From Sphingopyxis sp. MSC1_008 (GTDB lineage Bacteria; Pseudomonadota; Alphaproteobacteria; Sphingomonadales; Sphingomonadaceae): a DNA stretch of 64,000 nucleotides. This document shows positions 26,228 to 34,200 of this stretch, in pieces (the first letter of the stretch is position 1; every line of letters starts with the position of its first letter). Position numbers and translations under genes: made by a program. Location of the stretch: the NCBI RefSeq assembly GCF_023197165.1, contig NZ_JALPRD010000003.1:62001-126000 (forward strand), given 5' to 3'. The notes below the pieces were generated by a model, which worked only from the letters and a program-made list of their open reading frames with translations, made no database searches and had not been told where the DNA came from.

Positions 26228-26725
26228 ATGACCATGAGATCCATCGCCGCATCGCTCGCGCTGCTGTCCTGCTGCGCGTCGCCGCTCCACGCCCAGACGA
26301 TCGACCGCAGCGCGCCGATGAACGGCGCCGGCCCGGTCGCGATGGGGGGCTTTGTCGGTGCGCGCCTTCGCATCCCGCTCGGCGGAACGAAAAGCGACGA
26401 GGGAAGGAAGCTTCGCGCCAGCCTGACGGTGGCGCCGATGCAGCGGAGCGACGGGGCGGGGCTGAAGGGGCCCGCGTGGCGCATCGGAGAAGGGCTCGAG
26501 TTCGGTTTTGCCGGGGGTGAGCGGTCGCCGCAAGTTTCGCTCGCCGGGCAGCGGCTGACGCCGGCGCGCTATGTGCCCGGCCGGTCGACGCCGGCGAAGG
26601 GGCGCAGCAACATGTCCGACGCGGGGACCGTGGCGGTCGTCGTCGGCGGTCTGGCGCTGCTGGCGGGGATCGGGCTGCTCGTCGCGCTCGACGCGTCGGA
26701 CGACCCCGACCGCTGCTGCGAATAG
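26228..26725 (+). CDS. Exported or membrane hypothetical protein
   Basis: 165 residues from ATG 26228 with GGGAGGG upstream. It has a signal peptide (RSIAASLALLSCCASPLHA), a polar middle containing RLRIPLGG and basic/Ser-rich stretches suggestive of a surface-exposed or outer-membrane region, and a C-terminal membrane helix (about 133-154) ending in DASDDPDRCCE. No family recognised. It converges on the PepSY gene with 6 bases between stops. Confidence 0.6.
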   Translation: MTMRSIAASLALLSCCASPLHAQTIDRSAPMNGAGPVAMGGFVGARLRIPLGGTKSDEGRKLRASLTVAPMQRSDGAGLKGPAWRIGEGLEFGFAGGERSPQVSLAGQRLTPARYVPGRSTPAKGRSNMSDAGTVAVVVGGLALLAGIGLLVALDASDDPDRCCE

Positions 26726-26731
26726 CTGCGG

Positions 26732-28252
26732 TCAGGCCGCCGCGGCGACGGGTGCGGGTTTTGCGGCGGCGACCGATCGGCGCCGCGCCCAGAGGATCAG
26801 GAACAGCCCGCCCGCGATGAGCGCCGCGTTGACGATCCACGCCATGCCGTCGGCCGCGCCGATACCGCCGCGCAGCGCGAGATGCGTCGCCGCGGCGATG
26901 AGGATCAGCGCGCCGGTCGCGACGCTGCCGATGCGCGACAGCCTTTCGGCGGGCAGGCGAATCGTGGCGGCGAGGAAGACGAGGCTGACGGCGAGCCAGG
27001 TCGCGATCGTTGGGACGATGGCGTCCGCGACGAGCGCAGCAACCGCGGCGGCGGCGATGCCCGCGGGCTGGCCCCACACGGTCGCGGCCCAGGCGCGTTC
27101 CCAGCTGGGCGCGGGGCGGCCCTTGTCGCGGCGGCGCGCGAGCCAGATGTTCACTCCGCTCGCGGCGAGATAGGTGAGGCCGAGGCCGAGCGCGAAATAG
27201 ACGATCTTGACGATCCCGCCGCCGAACCAGCCGAAGTGGAGCGTGCCCGACGCGGCGAGAATGTCTTCGCCGAGGTTGTTCGTCGCCGCCTGTTTTTCAT
27301 TATAGATCGTCGCATCGCGGCGGAAGGCGTAGCTGTCGGTGCCCGCGAGCCGGTCCGGATGCTTGACGTTGAACAGCGCCGCGCCGCCCATCTCGGTCGG
27401 ATGTTCGGTGAAGACATATTCGATGCGGCCGCCATCCTGCGGCAGCTTCGCGAACATCGGCCGCAGGTCGAGCACCGGCGCCGCGCGCGGGTCGTCGACC
27501 GGCGGCGCGGGGATGAAGAGCGCATAGACCTTGTTCACGTCGCCGTTGAACATCGCCATGCCGAGCACCCCGACGATGATCGTCGTGAGGCCGAGGAAGG
27601 CGCCGGTCAGCGAGATGAGGATGTGGAAGGGCAGCGCCCAGACGCCGAGCCGGTTGTGGAGGTCGGCCTCCTGCAACCGCTTCGATCCGCCGAGCCGGAG
27701 GTGGAAGGCGTCGCGGAAGATGCGCGGGTGCGCGAGGATGCCCGAGATGAGCGAGGAGAGCAACGCGACGCCGATCAGCCCGACGAGGAAGCCGCCCCAC
27801 ATCTGCGGCAGGTGGAGGTTGATGTGGAGGCGCGTGATGAACTCGGTCCACGCGAAGGCGCTGCCTTCGACGATCTGCCCCTTGGCGTCGGCGAGATATT
27901 GGCGGTCCTCCGCGGCATCGACATAGAGCAGGAGGCGCGGGAAGTCGGCCGAGGGGAGGGTGATATAGACATGCTCGACCCCGGGGCCGCCGCGCGCGAT
28001 CGCGCCCTCGAACGCGGTCTGGACCGCGTCGGGGGTGACGGCGGTGACCTGCGGCGCGGCCGCGCTTTCCCAGCGCTGGAACTCGTGCGCGAAGACCGCG
28101 ATGCTTCCCGACAGGCAGATGAGGTAGATGAGCGCGGCGAAGGCGAGGCCGAGGCTGCTGTGCCCGCGGAGCACCGCGCGGACGAAGCCCGCGGGGATGC
28201 GCGACATCAGGTCTTTCGGTTTCCTGGGCTTGCTGGCGGGGGCGGGGGTCAT
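26732..28252 (-). CDS. PepSY-associated membrane protein (ferric-reductase-like)
   Basis: 506 residues from ATG 28252, overlapping the upstream gene stop (ATGA); the frame stays open further upstream but that part is out of context. The N-terminal helix (AFAALIYLICLSGSIAVF) is followed by a PepSY-type periplasmic loop, HINLHLP with paired histidines, and further helices containing HNRLGVWALPFHILI and LHFGWFGGG. The conserved His in membrane helices fits haem binding, as in the FhuF/PepSY-TM proteins that reduce ferric siderophores. The divergent siderophore-type receptor supports this. Confidence 0.83.
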   Translation of the reverse strand: MTPAPASKPRKPKDLMSRIPAGFVRAVLRGHSSLGLAFAALIYLICLSGSIAVFAHEFQRWESAAAPQVTAVTPDAVQTAFEGAIARGGPGVEHVYITLPSADFPRLLLYVDAAEDRQYLADAKGQIVEGSAFAWTEFITRLHINLHLPQMWGGFLVGLIGVALLSSLISGILAHPRIFRDAFHLRLGGSKRLQEADLHNRLGVWALPFHILISLTGAFLGLTTIIVGVLGMAMFNGDVNKVYALFIPAPPVDDPRAAPVLDLRPMFAKLPQDGGRIEYVFTEHPTEMGGAALFNVKHPDRLAGTDSYAFRRDATIYNEKQAATNNLGEDILAASGTLHFGWFGGGIVKIVYFALGLGLTYLAASGVNIWLARRRDKGRPAPSWERAWAATVWGQPAGIAAAAVAALVADAIVPTIATWLAVSLVFLAATIRLPAERLSRIGSVATGALILIAAATHLALRGGIGAADGMAWIVNAALIAGGLFLILWARRRSVAAAKPAPVAAAA

Positions 28253-28824
28253 GCGAAGCCCTTCACGATGGCGGCGGTGAAGCTGACGATGGCGACGCCG
28301 ACGAGCACGGCGGTCGCGCGGAGGATGCGGTTGTCGGCGAGCGTCCACGCCATGCACGCCCCCCACGCGACGGGGACGATCATCCCGCCGACGACGAGCC
28401 GCGTCTGCTGTTCGCCGGGGACGAGCGCGGCGTAGGCGATGCCGACGCCCATCGCGGCGATCATCCCGATCGGTCCCGCGAGCAACCAGCGCAAGGTCTC
28501 GCGCCATCTGGTGGTCGCGCGGTCGGAGGGTTCGGGGGCGAGGCTTTCGCGCGCGGCGCGCGCCTTCGCCTGACGGACGGTGTAATTGGACGCGACCACG
28601 ATCAGCGAGGCGGTCGAGATCAGCGCGAGCGCGACGAAGACGCCGCGCGCCGCGCCGAGCACCCATGCCGGCCAGATGAGCGACGCCGCGATCAGCAGCC
28701 AGCCGCCGAGAACGAGGCCGTGCTTCTGGTCCTTGCGCTGCCACGAACGACGCAGCAGCCATGCGCCCGCGCCGGCGCCTGCGGCAATCAGCAGCGCCGG
28801 CAAAAGCGCCGAACTGTCGTCCAT
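28249..28824 (-). CDS. Iron-uptake-associated inner-membrane protein
   Basis: 191 residues from ATG 28824, with about five or six hydrophobic helices (near 8-22, 40-57, 62-78, 113-130, 140-160 and 165-185) and a basic cytoplasmic loop (RQAKARAARE). It is coupled by ATGA to the PepSY gene and divergent from a siderophore-type TonB receptor, the usual place of small accessory membrane proteins in iron-uptake loci. No catalytic motif is visible; its role in ferric-siderophore handling is inferred from position. Confidence 0.72.
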   Translation of the reverse strand: MDDSSALLPALLIAAGAGAGAWLLRRSWQRKDQKHGLVLGGWLLIAASLIWPAWVLGAARGVFVALALISTASLIVVASNYTVRQAKARAARESLAPEPSDRATTRWRETLRWLLAGPIGMIAAMGVGIAYAALVPGEQQTRLVVGGMIVPVAWGACMAWTLADNRILRATAVLVGVAIVSFTAAIVKGFA

Positions 28825-28854
28825 ATGTCCCCCTGCATCGTCCCAGCCTCACTA

Positions 28855-28883
28855 TTGACACGCATTCGCAATAGCAATAGCGG
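28855..28883 (+). promoter_or_regulatory. Promoter and possible Fur-type site of the siderophore receptor
   Basis: TTGACA at 28855-28860 is a consensus -35, with a weak TAGCGG 17 bases later (28878-28883). It is interleaved with GCATTCGCAATAGCAATAGC, which resembles half of an iron-box (ATTCGCA type). It lies in the 92-base gap between divergent iron-uptake genes. The Fur reading is tentative. Confidence 0.4.
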
Positions 28884-28916
28884 GCCCTTCGATAGCCAAG
28901 CGGGGAGCTAAAGACA

Positions 28917-31253
28917 ATGACGAAGACGTTCCAGCCGGTTCTGGCCCTGATGCTGGCGAGCGCGGCGATGCCTGCGCATGCCGAGGAAATGGCGATCGAC
29001 GCCGCCACCGACGCGGGCGGTGCGGGCGGTGCGGGCGAGAATAACGATATCGTCGTTACCGGCATGAAATTCGACCGGACGTTGCAGGACACGCCCGAAA
29101 GCGTGAAGGTGTTCACGTCCGAAGAGATCGAGCGCCAGAATCTGGTTAGCGTCTATGATTTGATCGACCGCACCGCGAACCTCTCCTCGACCTTTGCCAA
29201 ATCGGGTTTCAGCATCCGCGGCATCTCGAACACCAATGTCTCGGGCTATGGGTTCGGCGACCTTGCGACGATCTACCTCGACGGATCGCCGCTCCCGAGC
29301 GAGGCAGCGGCGGGCGGGCCGCTCGATCTGTGGGACCTCGAACAGGCCGAAATATTGCGTGGGCCGCAGTCGACCTTGCAGGGGCGCAACGCGCTCGCGG
29401 GCGCGATCATCCTCAAGACCGCCGACCCGAGCTTCGACTGGCGCGGCAAGGCGCGCGCGATGATCACCGACGCCGACGGCGAATATCGCCTCGCCGTCGC
29501 GCTCGGCGGGCCGATCATCGACGATGTGCTGGCGTTTCGCGTCGCGGGTGAATTGGCGCGCGGCGACGGCCTCATCAAGAACCGCCTGACCGGCGGCCAT
29601 TACGCGCGGACGAACAGCGAGGTCGTGCGCGCCAAATTGCTGTTCACCCCCGCGGGCGCCGACGGCGTCCAGATCAAGGCGTCGTATCTTTACGACCGCC
29701 ATTTCGGCAACGACGGGCGCGGTTATGTGTTCAGCGACGTGCCGAACGCGTGGGACGATCGCCATGTCCTCGCCAACCGGCCGACCTTCACGCGGACGAG
29801 CGCCGACCTGTTCACGTTCGACGTGACGCTGCCGATCAGCACCGTCTTCACGCTGTCGTCGGTGAGCACCTATAATCACCTCAAGACCTTTTCGACCTAT
29901 GACGGCGAACTGCGCGCCGAGGACGAATCCTATGGCGATTTCGCGACCAACCAGAAGATTTTCAGCCAGGAACTGCGGCTGACCTTCGATAGCGGGCCGC
30001 TGCAGGGGCTGCTCGGCGGCTATTATTCGCGGACGAAGAATCCGGCGTCGGATTCGAACAGCACCTTCAGCCTCGATCCCGACGCCGACCTCGGGCTCAC
30101 CCCGCAGGTCACGGCGCTGCTCCAGAGCCAGTTCGGGCTGCCCGCCGATCAGGCGCTCTTCTTTGCGCGGCAGGCGCGCGCGCTCTACCCGCCGCGCATC
30201 TTCATCGCGTCGGACCAGCGCTATGCGGTCGATATCGAGACGATGGCGCTGTTCGGCGACGCGAACTGGGAAGTCGCACCCGGGCTGAAACTGCTCGCGG
30301 GCTTCCGCTACGACCATGAACGGCAGAAGGTCGCGAACGACAATGTCGTGATCCTCAACACCCAATTGCCCGACCCCGCCAACCCGCTGTTCAGCCCGCT
30401 GATCGCGGGCATCGTGCAGACGATCAACGGCCTGTTGCGCCAGCAGGTCGCCAATGCGAACAGCGCCGGGCCCGAATCGACGACGACCTACAAGGCGTTC
30501 CTGCCCAAGGGCGGGGTTTCGTGGGAGATTGCGCCGGACAAGACGCTCTCGGCCATCGTCCAGCGCGGCTATCGTTCGGGCGGCAGCGGGGTGAACCCGG
30601 GGCGGGCGACGACACATGTCTATGACCCCGAATATACGTGGAATTATGAGCTGTCGCTGCGCACGCACTGGCTCGACCGGCGGCTGACGCTCAACGCCAA
30701 CGCCTTCTACGTCGACTGGAAGGACCAGCAGGTTTACGTCCAGCTGTCGGACAATGTCTATGATTATGAGACGCAGAATGCCGGCAGTTCGCGCGTCTGG
30801 GGTTTCGAGGTCGAGAGCGCTTTCGACGTCACCGAGCGGCTGAACCTCTATGGCTCGGCCGGCTATGCGAACAGCAAATTCCTCGATTTCCAGACGAGCA
30901 ATGGCCAGGTGCTCGACCTGTCGGGATTCGAGTTCGCCAATGCGCCGCGCTGGACCTGGGCGGCGGGGCTCGACTGGCGCCACCCGTCGGGTTTCAGTGC
31001 CAATCTCAACGTCAATTACCGCGGCGCGCAGTTCCAGGACATCCGCGATCAGAGCGGCGGCCGCAACGTCCCCTCGCGCACCTTGGTCAACGCCAAGGTC
31101 GGGTACAGCAACGACAATTTCGGCGCGTATCTGGTCGCGACGAACCTTTTCGACGACAAATATTACGACTATCAGTATGAAAACGCCGGCCGCCTGCAGG
31201 CGCTGTTCGGCGAGCCGCGGATGATCGGGCTGACCTTCGAAGGACGTTTCTGA
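28917..31253 (+). CDS. TonB-dependent siderophore-type receptor
   Basis: 778 residues from ATG 28917 with GGGGAG upstream. Signal peptide (PVLALMLASAAMPAHA), TonB-box-like segment DIVVTGMKFDRTLQDTPESVKVFT, plug motifs (FSIRGISNTNVSGYG, EILRGPQSTLQGRNALAGAI) and a barrel ending in GLTFEGRF with terminal Phe. The plug phrasing QDTPESV-VFT is typical of siderophore receptors. With the divergent PepSY pair it probably imports a ferric siderophore (substrate unknown). A strong hairpin follows the stop. Confidence 0.92.
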   Translation: MTKTFQPVLALMLASAAMPAHAEEMAIDAATDAGGAGGAGENNDIVVTGMKFDRTLQDTPESVKVFTSEEIERQNLVSVYDLIDRTANLSSTFAKSGFSIRGISNTNVSGYGFGDLATIYLDGSPLPSEAAAGGPLDLWDLEQAEILRGPQSTLQGRNALAGAIILKTADPSFDWRGKARAMITDADGEYRLAVALGGPIIDDVLAFRVAGELARGDGLIKNRLTGGHYARTNSEVVRAKLLFTPAGADGVQIKASYLYDRHFGNDGRGYVFSDVPNAWDDRHVLANRPTFTRTSADLFTFDVTLPISTVFTLSSVSTYNHLKTFSTYDGELRAEDESYGDFATNQKIFSQELRLTFDSGPLQGLLGGYYSRTKNPASDSNSTFSLDPDADLGLTPQVTALLQSQFGLPADQALFFARQARALYPPRIFIASDQRYAVDIETMALFGDANWEVAPGLKLLAGFRYDHERQKVANDNVVILNTQLPDPANPLFSPLIAGIVQTINGLLRQQVANANSAGPESTTTYKAFLPKGGVSWEIAPDKTLSAIVQRGYRSGGSGVNPGRATTHVYDPEYTWNYELSLRTHWLDRRLTLNANAFYVDWKDQQVYVQLSDNVYDYETQNAGSSRVWGFEVESAFDVTERLNLYGSAGYANSKFLDFQTSNGQVLDLSGFEFANAPRWTWAAGLDWRHPSGFSANLNVNYRGAQFQDIRDQSGGRNVPSRTLVNAKVGYSNDNFGAYLVATNLFDDKYYDYQYENAGRLQALFGEPRMIGLTFEGRF

Positions 31254-31262
31254 CAAAACCGA

Positions 31263-31297
31263 ACCGGCATCCGGCGCTGTATGCGCCAGATGCCGGT
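31263..31297. terminator. Convergent hairpin between two receptor genes
   Basis: ACCGGCATC (31263-31271) pairs with GATGCCGGT (31289-31297), and inside it GGCGC pairs with GCGCC around a 5-base loop with one mismatch. There is no T tract; it probably ends transcripts from both directions. Confidence 0.6.
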
Positions 31298-31307
31298 CGC
31301 GGGGGGA

Positions 31308-33983
31308 TCAGAACTTCAGACGTGCGCCGACATAGAATTGGCGGCCATTGTCATAGATCGCGCGCGGGCGGTCGCGGCTGCCCGAATATTGCTCGATCTT
31401 CTCGTTGGTCAGGTTGATCGCGTCGGCGGTGAGCGCGATATTGTCGGTGATGTTGACGCTGACCGACGCGTCGAGCGACGACAGCGCGGCCTGATTGAGC
31501 GGCGCCGCGCGGTCGATATCGATGAAGAATTTCGACCGGTAGTTGTATGAGACGCGCGCGCTGATCAGGTCGTTTTCGAAATAGCCCGTCAGGTTGAGCG
31601 AGTGCTTCGAATTGCCGGGGATCGGGTCGCCATTGCTCGCCTTGGCTTCGGAGTAGGTGTAGTTCACCACCGCGCCGAAACCGCCCCAGATCGGGCGCGA
31701 CACCTGGAATTCGAAGCCCTGGTTGCGCCCGCCGTCGCCGTTGCTGCGGCGGTTGATCTGATAGGGGCAGTTGAACAGGTTCGGGTTGGCACCGCCCGCC
31801 GCGACGCAGCCCGCGGGCTGCGACCCCGGCACGAAGACGCTCGGCAGGATTTCGGTCGAGGTCGTGTTGACGATATACGACTGGATATCCTTGTAGAAGG
31901 CGGCGAGCGCGACGATCGTCTCGCGGTCGGGATACCATTCGATCGACAAATCATATTGGTTGGCGCGGTACGGATCGAGGTTCGGATCGCCGCCGCGGCC
32001 CGTCAGCAAGGTGCCGTTGAGATCGACGCCTGGCGTGATGTCGACGAAGTCAGGGCGCGTCACCGTCTTGCCCGCGGCGAAGCGCAGCACGACCTGATCG
32101 GAGAGGTCGACCGAGAGGTTCGCGCTCGGCAGGATGTCGGTGTACGAGCGCTTCGCCCGCGACGGGGTGAAGCCGCCGAACGGATTCGTGAACTCGGGGT
32201 TCGCGACGCCGATGATGAAGCCGTCCGAGGTCTGCTTGGTCTCGACCACGCGCACGCCGACATTGCCGCGCCAGCCGTCGCCGCCGAATTTGGCGAGGCC
32301 GTAGCCGCCCCACGCCTTTTCGTTGATCGAATAGGTGTTGCCGGGGACGAGGAAGCGGTCGGTGCCGGGCGCGGTCGCCGCGCCATAGATCGCGCGGAGC
32401 TTGGCGGGATCGACGCGCCAGTAATCGGTCAGCGTGCCGGGCGATGCGATATTGTCGAGGAAGTCGCCGGGCATGCCGCTGCCGGTCGCGAAATCGGCCG
32501 AGGTGCAGGGGGCGCCGTTGCAGCGCAGGCCCGGGGTAAAGACGCCGCCATTGGTCGCGAAGCGTTCGGCGACGCGGTCGTGGTCGGTATATTTGACCCC
32601 GAATTTGAGCGCGGTGAGCGGACCCCATTCGACCTGCTTTTCGACGTCGAGGTAGAAATATTTCTCCTCATCGTCGTTGGTGACCGACTGGATACGCGCG
32701 AAATCAGGGCGGATGCCCAAGGGATTGAGCGGATTGGGGTTCGAGAAGCTGACTTCGGGGCGGCCGCTGCGCAGGTCATAGCTGAACGCGCCGGGGCCGG
32801 CGAACTCGATGAAATTCTCGTTGCTCGTGTCGCCGTTCGCCTTGGTCCAGCCGCCTTTGAAATGCACCGACAGGCTGTCGACGGGGCGCCAGGTCAGGTC
32901 GAAGTCGGCCGAGACGGTCTTGGCGACCGCCTGCCGGTCGATCGCGTCATAGACGACGCCGAAGCCCGTTGTGCCGCCCGTTGCCGAAGCGATATTGCCG
33001 GCAACCGCGACGCCGTCCTGCACGACGGCATTGGTGATCGTGCCGCCGCCGCCGAGCGCCTGTTCGCCCCATGCGATATAATTCTGGTTGAAATTGTCGG
33101 CGTTGAAACGCGAATAGAGGCCGGTGATGTTGATATCGAGCGTGTCGGTCGGACGGAACTGGATGCCGATATTGGCGCCGTAACGCTCGCGGTCCTGTTC
33201 GAACATCGTCGAGCCGATCAAGGTCGGGACGAGCGCGCTCTGCCCGCCGCCGACGGGGAAGGAGCGGTAGCCGAAGATTTCGAGCCCGTCGCGGCGCGTG
33301 CGGCGCTTCTGATAGATCGCGCCGACGAGGACGCCGAAGGTTTCGTCGTCATTCTTCCAGCTGACGAGGCCCGAGACCTGAGGGTCGACCTTGCCCGAGA
33401 GATCCGAATAGGCGGCCTGCACCGACGCCGAGAGCGTGAGCGGGTCGAGGTCGAGCGGGTTGCGCGTGATGACGTTGATCGTGCCGCCGACCCCGCCTTC
33501 CTCGACGTCGGCCTGCGGGCTCTTGTACACTTCGAGGCGGCCGATGATTTCGGCGGGCAGGGTGAGGTAGTTGAAGCTGCGCGTCGAGGCGACCTGGTCG
33601 AGGATGAACCAGTCGGCGGTCGCGACGCTGTGGCCGTTGAGCAGGGTCTTGGTGAGGTTCGGTGCGGTGCCGCGCAGCGAGACGCGCTCGCCCTCGCCGA
33701 ACTCGCGGTTGACGACGATGCCTGGGACGCGCTGGAGCGCCTCGGCGACATTCTTGTCGGGGAATTTGCCGACATCCTCGGCGGTGACGACGTCGGCGAT
33801 CACCGACAGGTCCCGCTTGGCGTCGATCGCTGCGCGGAGCGAGCCGCGGATGCCGGTGACGACGATTTCGCTTTCCGCTGTGTCGGCGGCGGCCGGGGCA
33901 GGGGCTTGGGCGTGGGCCGCGCTGGCGGCGAAAAGCAGCGTACCAATGCTGGCCGAAGCGAGCAGATATCTTGCATTGGTCAT
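31308..33983 (-). CDS. TonB-dependent receptor, TIGR01782 type
   Basis: 891 residues from ATG 33983 with AGGGAG upstream. Signal peptide (YLLASASIGTLLFAASAAHA), TonB-box EIVVTGIRGSLRAAIDAKR, then FPDKNVAEALQRVPGI and NGHSVATADWFI, features of the long Xanthomonas/Caulobacter-type receptors (TIGR01782). Members usually import plant or algal oligosaccharides, sometimes peptides. The Cys-containing barrel loop (LRCNGAPCTSADF) is likely a disulfide. No sugar-degrading gene is adjacent, so the substrate is unknown. It ends in YVGARLKF. Confidence 0.92.
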   Translation of the reverse strand: MTNARYLLASASIGTLLFAASAAHAQAPAPAAADTAESEIVVTGIRGSLRAAIDAKRDLSVIADVVTAEDVGKFPDKNVAEALQRVPGIVVNREFGEGERVSLRGTAPNLTKTLLNGHSVATADWFILDQVASTRSFNYLTLPAEIIGRLEVYKSPQADVEEGGVGGTINVITRNPLDLDPLTLSASVQAAYSDLSGKVDPQVSGLVSWKNDDETFGVLVGAIYQKRRTRRDGLEIFGYRSFPVGGGQSALVPTLIGSTMFEQDRERYGANIGIQFRPTDTLDINITGLYSRFNADNFNQNYIAWGEQALGGGGTITNAVVQDGVAVAGNIASATGGTTGFGVVYDAIDRQAVAKTVSADFDLTWRPVDSLSVHFKGGWTKANGDTSNENFIEFAGPGAFSYDLRSGRPEVSFSNPNPLNPLGIRPDFARIQSVTNDDEEKYFYLDVEKQVEWGPLTALKFGVKYTDHDRVAERFATNGGVFTPGLRCNGAPCTSADFATGSGMPGDFLDNIASPGTLTDYWRVDPAKLRAIYGAATAPGTDRFLVPGNTYSINEKAWGGYGLAKFGGDGWRGNVGVRVVETKQTSDGFIIGVANPEFTNPFGGFTPSRAKRSYTDILPSANLSVDLSDQVVLRFAAGKTVTRPDFVDITPGVDLNGTLLTGRGGDPNLDPYRANQYDLSIEWYPDRETIVALAAFYKDIQSYIVNTTSTEILPSVFVPGSQPAGCVAAGGANPNLFNCPYQINRRSNGDGGRNQGFEFQVSRPIWGGFGAVVNYTYSEAKASNGDPIPGNSKHSLNLTGYFENDLISARVSYNYRSKFFIDIDRAAPLNQAALSSLDASVSVNITDNIALTADAINLTNEKIEQYSGSRDRPRAIYDNGRQFYVGARLKF

Positions 33984-34046
33984 GTCGAGTCTCCCTCTTT
34001 TTGATTTCAGAACATTTTTTGCCCTGATTTTGAGGGGAACTTATAC

Positions 34047-34132
34047 ATACCAATCTATACGTCAAGCTCGATATGGCGCAGTTTAACACCAATTCAGACG
34101 AATTACGGGATATTTTGGTATTTTATTGGTAT
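34047..34132 (-). promoter_or_regulatory. Repeated TTGGTAT motifs upstream of the TIGR01782 receptor
   Basis: ATACCAAT at 34047-34054 and, in opposite orientation, TTGGTAT at 34115-34121 and ATTGGTAT at 34125-34132; the last two are direct repeats 11 bp apart, one helical turn. The stretch is much more AT-rich than its surroundings. Read on the minus strand, TTGACG lies just upstream of the 34047 copy, so a regulator bound here could control the receptor promoter. The regulator is not identifiable. Confidence 0.45.
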
Positions 34133-34200
34133 CATTAGAATTCTAACCAAGTTTCGGGCGCGCGACTCCGCGAACGGCGGCGCGGGTGCGGCCGGGACGG

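Noticed and set aside
26732-29116. PepSY protein extended to 794 residues
   Set aside because: The part beyond 28252 is antisense or out of frame to the coupled membrane-protein gene; the ATGA overlap fixes the start at 28252.
28908-31256. 782-codon minus-strand open frame
   Set aside because: Antisense shadow of the siderophore-type receptor, with no ribosome site or recognisable motif.
31602-34004. 800-codon plus-strand open frame
   Set aside because: Antisense shadow of the TIGR01782 receptor.
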